A stretch of DNA of 64,000 nt from CADEDV01 sp048498035. Its GTDB lineage: Bacteria > Bacteroidota > Bacteroidia > Chitinophagales > Chitinophagaceae. The DNA lies in contig JBEHYT010000004.1 of assembly GCA_048498035.1 (NCBI GenBank), forward strand, positions 124,001-188,000. Reading direction: 5' to 3'. Under the pieces are notes generated by a model that saw nothing but the letters and a program-made list of their open reading frames with translations, searched no databases and was not told the DNA's origin. The position numbers and the translations under genes were made by a program. Positions 42,817-51,311 of this stretch are shown here, piece by piece. Position 1 is the first letter of the stretch. The number at the start of each line of letters is the position of its first letter.

Positions 42817-44382
42817 ATGTCCAGCTTGCCCATTCCTGATCTTGCGATCATCTTTTTTTATCTCGCCGCGATGGTAGGAATTGGGCTATATTTTTCCCGC
42901 AGGAATAAAAGCACTGAACAATTTACGAGAGCGGCGGGTAAAATCCCTGGCTGGGCCATTGGGTTGTCTATCTATGCCACTTTTCTTTCCAGCAACACGT
43001 TCCTTGGTGTTCCCGGAAAAGCATTCGGCGGCAACTGGAATGCATTTGTATTCAGTTTATCCATGCCGATGGCCGCATGGGTAGCGGCACGTTATTTTGT
43101 TCCGTTTTATCGCCGTACCGGCGAAATATCTGCTTACACGCACCTGGAAAAACGTTTTGGGCCCTGGGCCCGCACTTATGCGGTGGTTTGTTTTCTGCTA
43201 ACACAGTTTGCCAGGATGGGTTCTATATTCTTTGGAATGGCGCTTAGTCTACAGGCATTGACGGGTTTTTCCATGGCCTCTATTATGGTGGTGATGGGCA
43301 TTTGTATTATTATCTATACGGTACTCGGTGGTATGGAGGCGGTGATCTGGACGGAAGTAGCGCAGGGTGTTATTAAAACAATCGGAGCTTTGCTGATCCT
43401 GTTTCTTGTAATTCGTGAAATACCCGGCGGTGCCGGCGCGGTACTCAAAATTGCAAAGTCAGATCATAAGCTCAGTCTCGGAGGCTTTTCTTCTAATCTT
43501 TCCCAATCTACATTCTGGGTGGTATTGATGTATGGTCTTTTTATCAACCTGAACAATTTTGGGATGGACCAAAACTACATCCAGCGATACCATACTGCGC
43601 GCAACACCAAACAGGCGGCGCGATCACTGTGGGTTTGCGTGGCCATGTATGTTCCCGCTTCACTGTTGTTTTTTATTATCGGCACAGCGCTTTATGCCTA
43701 TTACCAGGTACAGCCACATGCCATTGATCCTGTCCGGTTGCAGGTTGCTGCAGCACAACTTCATTTGCCAATAGCGGATCCGCAGGTAAGTCAGTTGGCG
43801 ATGTCGTTGCAACCCGCGCAATATGCCGATAAAGTACTTCCATTTTTTATGGTACAGAATGTGCCGACGGGCGTTTTGGGCCTGCTGGTGTCTGCCATTC
43901 TCTCGGCCGCGATGAGCACGATCAGTTCTAATATGAATTCATCGGCAACTGTTTTTTCGAAAGACGTAGTGCAGCGTTATTTCAGGAAAGAAATGACTGA
44001 TCGGCAACAATTGCGGCTATTGCATATTGCTACCGTGATTTTTGGGTTGATAGGACTGGCTGCCGGCCTGGCCATGATTGGTGCCCAAAGCCTGCTGGAC
44101 ACCTGGTGGGAGCTATCAGGCATCTTTGCCGGTGGTATGCTGGGGCTTTTCCTGCTGGGTCTCATCAGCCGCCGCGCCGGGAATACGGAGGCAATTACGG
44201 CAACGGCGGTGGGTATTATTGTTATACTCTGGATGACCTTTTCTGACCGGCTTTCCGGTCCCTGGGCATTTCTACGCTCACCCTTACACAAGAGCATGAT
44301 CATCGTGGTGGGCACGCTAACGATCTTCCTGGTGGGCGTTTTGCTGGCCCGGCTTCGGGGCAGGAACGTACAGGACTGTTAA
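42817..44382 (+). CDS. Sodium/solute symporter (SSS/SLC5 family), first
   Basis: 521 residues with about 13 hydrophobic helices. LAIIFFYLAAMVGIGLYFSRR then STEQFTRAAGKIPGWAIGLSIYATFLSSNTFLGVPGKAF is the SSS family opening, with the unwound first core helix. SAILSAAMSTISSNMNSSATVFSKD matches the conserved region near helix 8 that binds sodium. The protein imports a sugar or sugar acid with sodium. It is the first gene of the acid-sugar module, followed 45 bases later by a DapA-family lyase, so its substrate is likely that module's starting compound. Confidence 0.85.
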   Translation: MSSLPIPDLAIIFFYLAAMVGIGLYFSRRNKSTEQFTRAAGKIPGWAIGLSIYATFLSSNTFLGVPGKAFGGNWNAFVFSLSMPMAAWVAARYFVPFYRRTGEISAYTHLEKRFGPWARTYAVVCFLLTQFARMGSIFFGMALSLQALTGFSMASIMVVMGICIIIYTVLGGMEAVIWTEVAQGVIKTIGALLILFLVIREIPGGAGAVLKIAKSDHKLSLGGFSSNLSQSTFWVVLMYGLFINLNNFGMDQNYIQRYHTARNTKQAARSLWVCVAMYVPASLLFFIIGTALYAYYQVQPHAIDPVRLQVAAAQLHLPIADPQVSQLAMSLQPAQYADKVLPFFMVQNVPTGVLGLLVSAILSAAMSTISSNMNSSATVFSKDVVQRYFRKEMTDRQQLRLLHIATVIFGLIGLAAGLAMIGAQSLLDTWWELSGIFAGGMLGLFLLGLISRRAGNTEAITATAVGIIVILWMTFSDRLSGPWAFLRSPLHKSMIIVVGTLTIFLVGVLLARLRGRNVQDC

Positions 44383-44427
44383 CCCGGCTGCAAGATTTAG
44401 ATTTGAACAACTGATAAACTCCTGGCT

Positions 44428-45414
44428 ATGCAATCTGTAGAAAAGAAATTTGTGCCGGTAATGATTACTCCGTTCAACCTGAAGGCAAAGGTTGACCTGG
44501 ACGTAGTGTCCACGCTGGTTGAGTTTTATCTCGCCGCAGGCGTAAAAGGCTTTTTTGCCAACTGCCTCAGCAGTGAAATGTATAGCATCAGTGAAGATGA
44601 GCGTATTGAATTGACGCGTCATGTGGTGAAACAGGTGGCCGGTCGCGTGCCGGTGGTAGCCACGGGCTCATTTGGGTTGACAATTGCTGATAAGGCTGCA
44701 TTTACAAAGAAGATTTACGATACGGGTATTGATGCGGTAATCCTGATTACCGGTCATTTTGCCAATATTGAAGACAGTGATGACATCCTGCTGCGCAATT
44801 TTGACCAGCTTTTTCGCATGACGGGAAATATTCCGCTTGGCATTTATGAATGCCCGGCTCCCTATAAGCGTATTATTGGTACCGAAACGTTTCGGCGATT
44901 GCTGGAAGCGGATCGTCTTGTGTATCACAAAGACACATCCATTGACTTGGAAAAAGTGCGTGAGAAGCTGGATGTATTGAATGAAACGGGAAATACAAAG
45001 CTGGAATTTTATGACGCGCATTCACCCAATGCTATGTACAGCCTGCAGATGGGCGCCCGCGGCATGTCATCTATTTCCGGGAATTTTTACCCGGAAATAT
45101 TAGTGTGGATGGTCAATAACGCCAATGATCCGCGAAAGCAGGAACAGGTAAAATGGTTGCAGTCGGAGATCAGCCGCGTAGATCCACTCATTCATGTAGC
45201 ATACCCCATGAGCGCCAAATATTTCCTGCGGAAACGCGGTTTGCCGATCCGCACTATTAGCAGGGCGCATTCCCTGGAGCTTACGCCGCAACAAAAGCAG
45301 ACGCTGGATGAAATTCATAACAGTTTTCTGCATTGGTGCGCGCAATTGGATATAAAGCCTGTGAATGTAGAAGAGTTGATGACGCCTAATGTGCCGCTTG
45401 ATCCGGCTATTTAA
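44428..45414 (+). CDS. DapA/NanA superfamily lyase or aldolase, atypical carboxylate loop
   Basis: 328-residue cytoplasmic class I aldolase-type TIM barrel. K168 (VYHKDTS) is the Schiff-base lysine and Y140 (GIYECPAP) the catalytic tyrosine; they are 28 residues apart, as in DapA. The usual GTTGE loop that binds the pyruvate-derived carboxylate reads CLSSE here (FFANCLSSEMYSIS), which is odd. Family members cleave or dehydrate 2-keto-3-deoxy acids, such as NanA, KDG aldolase or D-galactarate-type dehydratases. It is not a lysine-pathway DapA by context. Clustered with an alcohol dehydrogenase and a second member of the same family, so two steps or two substrates. Confidence 0.75.
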   Translation: MQSVEKKFVPVMITPFNLKAKVDLDVVSTLVEFYLAAGVKGFFANCLSSEMYSISEDERIELTRHVVKQVAGRVPVVATGSFGLTIADKAAFTKKIYDTGIDAVILITGHFANIEDSDDILLRNFDQLFRMTGNIPLGIYECPAPYKRIIGTETFRRLLEADRLVYHKDTSIDLEKVREKLDVLNETGNTKLEFYDAHSPNAMYSLQMGARGMSSISGNFYPEILVWMVNNANDPRKQEQVKWLQSEISRVDPLIHVAYPMSAKYFLRKRGLPIRTISRAHSLELTPQQKQTLDEIHNSFLHWCAQLDIKPVNVEELMTPNVPLDPAI

Positions 45415-45420
45415 CGATTG

Positions 45421-46566
45421 ATGTCGCCTACAACAACTATATTTTTTCCCCGTAAACTGGTGATCGGTAGTGGAACGGTGGGCCAGTTAGCAACTGAAGT
45501 GCTTTCTTTTCAGCCGTCCCGTGTATTTATCGTGGGTATAGAGCCGCTTCGAGAAGTGATGCTCAGCATTGCCGGGGACCTGGAAGCTGCAGGTATAGCA
45601 GTACAAATAGATACTTCTGTTGTAAATGAACCGGCATTTTCCGATTTCAGGAAAATAATGGTACATACAACGGCATTTGATCCGGATCTTATCATTGGAA
45701 TTGGTGGCGGGAGCGTGTTGGATGTGGCCAAACTGGTTGCAGCGCAACTGGGCAACAGTCAGCAACTGGAAGATTATGTTGGTATTGGTTTACTAAAAGG
45801 TCGAAGCCGCACCCTCATTGCCGTTCCAGCCACTGCAGGCACAGGAAGTGAAGTGTCGCCCAATGCCATTTTGGTAGATGAAGAAAATCAGAAAAAGGGA
45901 ATTATTAGTCCGCACCTGGTTCCGGATCTTGTATTTCTCGATCCTGGATTAACGTTTTCAGTGCCGCCTTCGATTACGGCGGTTACAGGTATTGATGCAC
46001 TTACGCATTGCCTGGAAGCGTATACCAACAGGTTTGCACAACCGTTCATCGATATGTTTGCATTGGAAGGGGTGCGACTTATTTCAGCAAATATTGTGGA
46101 GGCTGTAACCAATGGAAACAACAGGCAGGCGCGTGAGCAAGTAGCGCTGGGCAGTTTATTGGGAGGTTTTTGCCTGGGGCCGGTAAATACGGCTGGTGTT
46201 CATGCTTTGTCATATCCACTGGGTAGTATGTTTCACCTGGCGCACGGATTGTCCAATGCGTTGTTGTTGCCTGCAGTGATGGAGTTTAATATCCCGGCTG
46301 CGCCGGAACGCTATGCAGATATAGCCGTTGCGATGGGAGCTACGCGTTTGGACTCGGCAGAAAAGACCGCACTGGCGGGCGTTGATATTATCCGGCAGTT
46401 GTCGACGGCTTGCGGAGTTCCGCCAGGATTGCGGGCGGTTGATATTCCGGAAACAGCATTTGAGCAAATGGCAGATGATGCGCTGAAGATACAGCGCCTG
46501 TTAAAGAATAATCCGCGCCCGATTGAAAAGAAGGATGCGATCTCTATTTATAAAGCAGCTTACTGA
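45421..46566 (+). CDS. Iron-dependent alcohol dehydrogenase family protein
   Basis: 381 residues from ATG 45421 (a TTG at 45418 is in frame). The N-terminal nucleotide domain has IIGIGGGSVLDVAKLVA and AVPATAGTGSEVSPNAIL; the helical C-terminal domain has the metal ligands D192, H196 (GIDALTHCLEAY), H261 and H275 (HALSYPLGSMFHLAHG), spaced as in lactaldehyde reductase FucO. Reduces an aldehyde or oxidises an alcohol using NAD(P)H. Set between two DapA-family genes, it likely reduces the aldehyde released by aldol cleavage, such as L-lactaldehyde or a tetruronate. The stop overlaps the next start by one base (TGATG). Confidence 0.88.
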   Translation: MSPTTTIFFPRKLVIGSGTVGQLATEVLSFQPSRVFIVGIEPLREVMLSIAGDLEAAGIAVQIDTSVVNEPAFSDFRKIMVHTTAFDPDLIIGIGGGSVLDVAKLVAAQLGNSQQLEDYVGIGLLKGRSRTLIAVPATAGTGSEVSPNAILVDEENQKKGIISPHLVPDLVFLDPGLTFSVPPSITAVTGIDALTHCLEAYTNRFAQPFIDMFALEGVRLISANIVEAVTNGNNRQAREQVALGSLLGGFCLGPVNTAGVHALSYPLGSMFHLAHGLSNALLLPAVMEFNIPAAPERYADIAVAMGATRLDSAEKTALAGVDIIRQLSTACGVPPGLRAVDIPETAFEQMADDALKIQRLLKNNPRPIEKKDAISIYKAAY

Positions 46567-47480
46567 TGGACAGGTTGAAAAAGAAATATCGGGGAGTGAT
46601 CATCCCGGCTGTAACGCCGCTTACCCGTGGTTTTAGATTGGATGAGGGCGCTGTAGAGCGTTTGTTTGAAAATTTTTATGACCACGGTGTTGCGCCGTTT
46701 ATATTGGGAACTACGGGTGAGTCCAGTTCGCTGTCGCAACAGATGAGGAAAAAATATATCCGGAAAGCGGCGGTGATAAGGAAGAAGAAGAATAGTTTTC
46801 TATACGCTGGTATTGGATCCAATTGTATTCGTGAATCGGTGGATCTGGCGAAATATGCATTTGACCAGGGCGTAGATGCGGTGGCTGCCACACTGCCATC
46901 GTATTATAGTTTGACAGAAAGCCAGATGAGAGACTATTTTCTTGGTCTTGCAGAGGAAATCAAAGGACCGCTGATCATTTATAATATCCCGGCTACTACG
47001 CACATGAGCATTCCTGTTGGCCTGATTGATGAACTGAGCCATCATCCATTTATTGTTGGCACCAAGGATTCTGAACGTAGTGAAGAGCGGTTGTTACAGT
47101 CCATTTCATTATGGAAAAACAGGATGGATTTCAGCCATTTTCTTGGCTGGGCAGCCCGTTCTGCCAATGCGCTGCTGGAAGGGAGTGATGGACTTATTCC
47201 CAGTACGGGAAACCTGCTTCCTGGAATTTATTCCGAAATGGAAAAGGCCGTTGAAAAAGGAGATCGGGAAAAGGCATTGTCGCTACAGGAAGAATCCGAC
47301 TGGTACGGCAACCTGTACCAGGGTGGCCGCACACTTGGCCAATCATTATGGGCTTTGAAAGTGCTGTTGCATGAAGAGAAGCTATGCAGGCCGATCGTAA
47401 TGCCGCCGCTGCAACCAGGAACTGGGGAGGAAGCAAAACTAGTAATTCAACAATGGAAGCAAAAGAAAAGCAGATCATGA
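46566..47480 (+). CDS. DapA/NanA superfamily lyase or aldolase, canonical motifs
   Basis: 304 residues. PAVTPLTRGFRLDEGAVERLFENFYDHGVAPFILGTTGESSSLS contains the canonical GTTGES loop; Y139 (IIYNIPATT) and K167 (VGTKDSE) are the catalytic pair, 28 residues apart. LGWAARSANALLEGSDGLIPSTGN is the usual region following the lysine. Cytoplasmic class I aldolase or dehydratase on a 2-keto-3-deoxy acid. It differs from the protein at 44428 by keeping all family motifs. Translationally coupled to the dehydrogenase before it and, through ATGA, to the PdxA-family gene after it. Confidence 0.82.
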   Translation: MDRLKKKYRGVIIPAVTPLTRGFRLDEGAVERLFENFYDHGVAPFILGTTGESSSLSQQMRKKYIRKAAVIRKKKNSFLYAGIGSNCIRESVDLAKYAFDQGVDAVAATLPSYYSLTESQMRDYFLGLAEEIKGPLIIYNIPATTHMSIPVGLIDELSHHPFIVGTKDSERSEERLLQSISLWKNRMDFSHFLGWAARSANALLEGSDGLIPSTGNLLPGIYSEMEKAVEKGDREKALSLQEESDWYGNLYQGGRTLGQSLWALKVLLHEEKLCRPIVMPPLQPGTGEEAKLVIQQWKQKKSRS

Positions 47481-48511
47481 AGAAAGATGCGAAACCCGTG
47501 GTGGCAATTACAATGGGTGACCCGGCGAGTATAGGACCGGAAATTGCCGTTAAAGCCCTGCTAACGCCTGGTATGTATGATTGGTGCAAACCGGTTTTAG
47601 TGGGAGATGTTGCAGTATTTCAACAAATAGCAGACCTGCTTCATTTGCAGGCACGCATTCACGGTATTATCAATGTTGCCGATGCACTTTTTGAACCGGG
47701 TACTATAGACGTTCTTAACCTCGTACACACGGATCTTTCACAGGTAAAATTTGGAGAGATCTCGGCAGCAGCCGGGGAAGCTTCGTTCCAGGCGGTAAAG
47801 AAAACCATTGAGTTGGCGATGAGTGGTGCCGTTGACGCGACGGTAACCGGGCCTATAAATAAAAAATCAATTAATGAAGCGGGGCATCATTTTGCCGGGC
47901 ATACAGAGATCTACGCGCATTTCACCAACACGAAGAAATATGCCATGTTGCTGGTGGAGGAGAATATGAAAGTAATTCATGTTTCTACGCATGTATCGTT
48001 GCGGCAAGCCTGCGACCTGGTAAAAAAAGAACGCATTCTTGAAGTGATTGAACTTTTACAGCAGGGAATGGAACAGTTGGGTGACACAAAACGCAAGATT
48101 GGTGTTGCAGGATTAAATCCACACGCCGGGGATAATGGATTATTCGGAACGGAGGATAATGAAGAGATTTTGCCGGCTGTAGAACAGGCAAGGGCAATGG
48201 GGTACGACGTGGAGGGACCGGTGCCGCCCGATACACTTTTTGCAAAGGCGAATACGGGTGCTTATGGGGGTGTAGTAGCAATGTACCACGATCAGGGTCA
48301 TATCCCCTTTAAGCTGGCGGGTTTCAAATGGAATGCGGAAAAAAAGCAGATGGACTCGGTGAAAGGCGTAAACATTACGATGGGACTTCCAATCATCCGC
48401 ACGTCGGTTGATCACGGAACAGCATTTGAAATTGCTGGAAAAGGAATTGCCAGTGCAGATGCGATGATATTAGCGATTGAAAGTGCGGTGAAGCTAAGTA
48501 GAAATAGATGA
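47477..48511 (+). CDS. PdxA-family tetronate 4-phosphate dehydrogenase (PdxA2-like)
   Basis: 344 residues from ATG 47477, which overlaps the preceding TGA. ITMGDPASIGPEIAVKAL is the PdxA N-terminus; VTGPINKKSINEAG, AGHTEIYAHFT, NPHAGDNGLFGTED and MYHDQGHIPFK supply the metal-binding histidines and aspartate. Classical PdxA oxidises 4-phosphohydroxythreonine for vitamin B6. Here it is paired with a DUF1537 kinase 99 bases downstream, the arrangement known for tetronate (D-threonate, D-erythronate) catabolism, in which PdxA2 oxidises and decarboxylates the 4-phosphate to dihydroxyacetone phosphate. I therefore favour the PdxA2 role. The stop codon lies inside the first unit of a heptamer repeat. 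Confidence 0.85.
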   Translation: MKKDAKPVVAITMGDPASIGPEIAVKALLTPGMYDWCKPVLVGDVAVFQQIADLLHLQARIHGIINVADALFEPGTIDVLNLVHTDLSQVKFGEISAAAGEASFQAVKKTIELAMSGAVDATVTGPINKKSINEAGHHFAGHTEIYAHFTNTKKYAMLLVEENMKVIHVSTHVSLRQACDLVKKERILEVIELLQQGMEQLGDTKRKIGVAGLNPHAGDNGLFGTEDNEEILPAVEQARAMGYDVEGPVPPDTLFAKANTGAYGGVVAMYHDQGHIPFKLAGFKWNAEKKQMDSVKGVNITMGLPIIRTSVDHGTAFEIAGKGIASADAMILAIESAVKLSRNR

Positions 48512-48568
48512 TAGGTAACAGATAATAGATAACAGGTAATAGATAATAGGTGATAGATAATAGATAAC
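48506..48568. repeat. Nine tandem heptamers, AGRTRAY
   Basis: Units from 48506: AGATGAT, AGGTAAC, AGATAAT, AGATAAC, AGGTAAT, AGATAAT, AGGTGAT, AGATAAT, AGATAAC, then a partial AG. It fills most of the 98-base gap between the PdxA-family gene and the kinase gene. Because seven is not a multiple of three, the units place stop codons (TAA, TGA, TAG) in all three forward frames but none on the reverse strand. Confidence 0.9.
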
Positions 48569-48609
48569 AGTTTATGAATAGGAATTAGGGAAGAAATGCA
48601 TTGAAGAAT

Positions 48610-49746
48610 ATGGATGGGCAGAAAATTGTAATAGCGGATGATTTGACGGGTGCGGCTGAAATAGCCGGGCTTTGTTATCGCTATGGACTGTCCAGTGCTA
48701 TCGCAATGGGAGCTTGGGAGGATATTGCATCGGATGTATTGATTATTTGCACAGATACTCGTTCTGCCAATGAGGCCACTGCTGTTAGTTGTACCCGCAA
48801 ACTGGTACAAGAACTTGCAGCGCAACATCAAGCTGTTTTTTACAAAAAAATCGATTCGGTAGGCAGGGGACATGTGGAAGCTGAACTGGCGGCTCAATTA
48901 GAGCCCGGACAACCAACGCGGGTTTTTATCGCTCCGGCCAATCCATCGTTGGGTCGCACGATAAGCAAACAGCAATACTTTGTTCAAGGTGTTCCGCTTG
49001 CTGAAACGCCTTTTTCATTGGACCCGGATTTTCCGGTACGTAGTTCGAATATCCGCGAAGTGCTGGGACTTCATGCCGGGGACTTTTTTTATGCGGATAA
49101 GCCTGACCGGATGCCTGCTTCGGGATGGATGACCGGAAAAATGGAAACAGTTCAGGATATGGAAGCCTGGGCAGGGTGTGACTGGACTGGTTGGACACTG
49201 GCTGGTGCCGGTGATTTTTTTGAAGCCCTGTTGAAAAAGGAATTTGTACGCCGGGATACAAGTTCGGGTAATGTTCAATTGCCATTATTGTATATCAGTG
49301 GAACAGCATTCCTGGACCGGGTGGCATTTATCCGCGCGCAGCAGCAGGCAGTGTTGATTGGCGTAAAGCAGTTGCAAGGTGATGTAGATGCGGTAAATGA
49401 ATGGGTGGAGCAGGTAGGTGAAACGCTTTTGCGTTATGGGATTGCAATTATCGGATTTGATGGAGCTGCGGTAAATGCGTTGGGTTTTAATGCATTTGAG
49501 CTTCGTCAACGAATGGCATCGCTGGTAAGAAAACTATTGATGGTTTACCAGGTAAACGATTTGCTGGTGGAAGGCGGATCGTCTGCGGCCAGTTTGTTGG
49601 CGGCGTTGAATATTCGTACGCTTCAAACGGAGTACGAATGGGAGCGGGGTGTGGTAACCGTGCGGGGTAGCAAATGGAATTTTACATTGAAACCGGGCAG
49701 CTATCCGCTGCCTTCGCATATCCGGCAGTTGCTGGAAATTAAATAA
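48610..49746 (+). CDS. DUF1537 four-carbon acid-sugar kinase family protein
   Basis: 378 residues from ATG 48610. The N-terminal domain opens with VIADDLTGAAEIAG, the family's DDxTG substrate motif, and has FYKKIDSVGRGHVEAEL; the C-terminal nucleotide domain has LLVEGGSSAASLLAAL. Members phosphorylate tetronates (D-threonate, L-threonate, D-erythronate), 3-oxotetronates or 3-oxo-isoapionate at the 4-hydroxyl. It is slightly shorter than typical members (about 400-430). With the PdxA-family gene, the natural role is tetronate 4-kinase. With the RuBisCO-like protein at the window end, a 3-oxo-isoapionate kinase role is also possible. A TTG at 48601 would add three residues. Confidence 0.85.
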   Translation: MDGQKIVIADDLTGAAEIAGLCYRYGLSSAIAMGAWEDIASDVLIICTDTRSANEATAVSCTRKLVQELAAQHQAVFYKKIDSVGRGHVEAELAAQLEPGQPTRVFIAPANPSLGRTISKQQYFVQGVPLAETPFSLDPDFPVRSSNIREVLGLHAGDFFYADKPDRMPASGWMTGKMETVQDMEAWAGCDWTGWTLAGAGDFFEALLKKEFVRRDTSSGNVQLPLLYISGTAFLDRVAFIRAQQQAVLIGVKQLQGDVDAVNEWVEQVGETLLRYGIAIIGFDGAAVNALGFNAFELRQRMASLVRKLLMVYQVNDLLVEGGSSAASLLAALNIRTLQTEYEWERGVVTVRGSKWNFTLKPGSYPLPSHIRQLLEIK

Positions 49747-49757
49747 CGATTGCAGGT

Positions 49758-51311
49758 ATGAAGCAGTTGCATATTCTTGATTATGCCATTATTATGTTGG
49801 TGCTTGGCACCACACTATTTCTTGGCTTTCGATTTGCCCGCCGTCAGCGGACAACCGAAAATTTCTTTTTATCAAAAGGAAATTTTCCTTCCTGGGCGCT
49901 GGGGCTTTCACTTCTTTCCACGTTAATCAGCAGTGTTACCTTCCTTGGTTACCCGTCGCAGGGCTATACCAGCAACTGGATTTACCTGGTGCAGGGGTTG
50001 ATGGTTCCCGTGGTGTTAATTGGTTGTATATGGTTTATTGTACCACTCTATCGCCGCGTGATCGGGCTTAGTACGTATGAATATTTTGAAAAACGTTTTG
50101 GAGGTTTTGCACGCTACTATAGTTCGTCATCATTTATCCTGCGGCAATTTGGAGGCATGGGCACAGTGCTGTTTTTAGTTGCGGTGGCCATCAACAAGAT
50201 CACGGGGTTTGACGCATTTTATGTGTTGTTGATTGTTGGGTCTATTTTGGTGCTCGTAAACCTGCTGGGTGGTATACAGGCGGTGATCTGGCTGGATGTA
50301 TTCCAGGGATTTATGCTTTTTGCCAGCGGTATCATCTGTTTCTGTATTCTATTATTCGGTATAAAAGGCGGTGTTCCCGAAGCACTAAAGATTGCGCATG
50401 AAGGCGGCAGATCTGGCTTTGGTCCGTATGATTTAAGTTTTACAAGGCTTACCATTTGGGTAATGATCATCAATGGCGCATTTTATGCCATACAGAAATA
50501 TGGTACAGATCAAACCGTGGTGCAGCGATACCTCACGGCGAGAACAGATAAATCCGCGATTCGCGCGTCGCTCATGGGCATCCTGCTCACCATTCCGGTG
50601 TGGACACTTTTTATGTTCATCGGTACCCTTCTTTTTGTTTTTTACCAGCAGCATAGTTTGCCGCAGGGAACAAAACCCGAAGAAGTCTTTCCGTATTTTA
50701 TGATGACGGAATTGCCAGTGGGGGTAATGGGATTAATTATTGCTGCATTACTTTCGGCGGCGGTTTGCAGCCTGAGCGCCGATATGAATTCGATGGCGGC
50801 GGTGGGCGTGGAAGATTACTATAAAAAAATTCGAAAAAATCGCCCCGACCGCGAATATCTCCGCGCAGGGCGGTGGATGGTAGTGATAACGGGTATAACT
50901 GCAATTTTAATTGGTAAACTTTACCTGGCTATTGGTAACGAGGGTATCCTGGGCGTCATCTTTACGTTGTACGCAATTTTCTCCGGTGGGATTGTGGGAA
51001 TTTTCCTGCTGGGCTTTTTTAGCACACGTGCTAACCGGCAGGGAATGAATATTGCCATCATCGTATGTATTCTTTTTACCGCCTGGGCATTTTTAACATC
51101 TACGCCGGTAGGCGTGCATGAAAAAAAGCTGATACTGGACCTGGGACGATTTAACTTTACACATGATAAGCTGATGCTGGGTGTTTACAGTCACCTGGTT
51201 GTAATTATTGTTGGCTACCTGGCCAGCCTGTTTTTCCCGGCTCCGCAGGTGGAATCAAACCTGTTGTATCGCGGTTTTCGTGAACGAAAAAAAGAAACCA
51301 GTCATGCGTAA
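49758..51311 (+). CDS. Sodium/solute symporter (SSS/SLC5 family), second
   Basis: 517 residues with about 13 membrane helices. DYAIIMLVLGTTLFLGFRFARR, TENFFLSKGNFPSWALGLSLLSTLISSVTFLGYPSQGY and AALLSAAVCSLSADMNSMAAVGVEDYY show the SSS core. It resembles the symporter at 42817 in layout (GKIPGWAIGLS versus KGNFPSWALGLS), so the two are related but distinct copies. It follows the kinase gene by 11 bases and its end overlaps the esterase gene by eight. Likely imports a further sugar or sugar acid used by this module. Confidence 0.85.
   Translation: MKQLHILDYAIIMLVLGTTLFLGFRFARRQRTTENFFLSKGNFPSWALGLSLLSTLISSVTFLGYPSQGYTSNWIYLVQGLMVPVVLIGCIWFIVPLYRRVIGLSTYEYFEKRFGGFARYYSSSSFILRQFGGMGTVLFLVAVAINKITGFDAFYVLLIVGSILVLVNLLGGIQAVIWLDVFQGFMLFASGIICFCILLFGIKGGVPEALKIAHEGGRSGFGPYDLSFTRLTIWVMIINGAFYAIQKYGTDQTVVQRYLTARTDKSAIRASLMGILLTIPVWTLFMFIGTLLFVFYQQHSLPQGTKPEEVFPYFMMTELPVGVMGLIIAALLSAAVCSLSADMNSMAAVGVEDYYKKIRKNRPDREYLRAGRWMVVITGITAILIGKLYLAIGNEGILGVIFTLYAIFSGGIVGIFLLGFFSTRANRQGMNIAIIVCILFTAWAFLTSTPVGVHEKKLILDLGRFNFTHDKLMLGVYSHLVVIIVGYLASLFFPAPQVESNLLYRGFRERKKETSHA

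Noticed and set aside
44428..47480. The two DapA-family genes as lysine biosynthesis enzymes.
   Set aside because: No DapB, DapD or LysA nearby; the pair flanks an alcohol dehydrogenase in a sugar-acid operon, and one has a changed carboxylate loop.
47477..48511. PdxA as a vitamin B6 biosynthesis gene.
   Set aside because: No other B6 gene is near, and it sits with a DUF1537 kinase and sugar-acid lyases, the known context of the catabolic PdxA2 branch.
48506..48568. Heptamer array considered as a CRISPR.
   Set aside because: Units are 7 bases with no spacers, far from the 25-40 base repeats of CRISPR arrays, and no cas gene is present.
48412..48897. Minus-strand frame through the heptamer array between the PdxA-family and kinase genes.
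   Set aside because: The repeat lacks stops on that strand, which makes the frame long by chance. Its protein is a run of Leu/Ser/Tyr repeats and overlaps two good genes.
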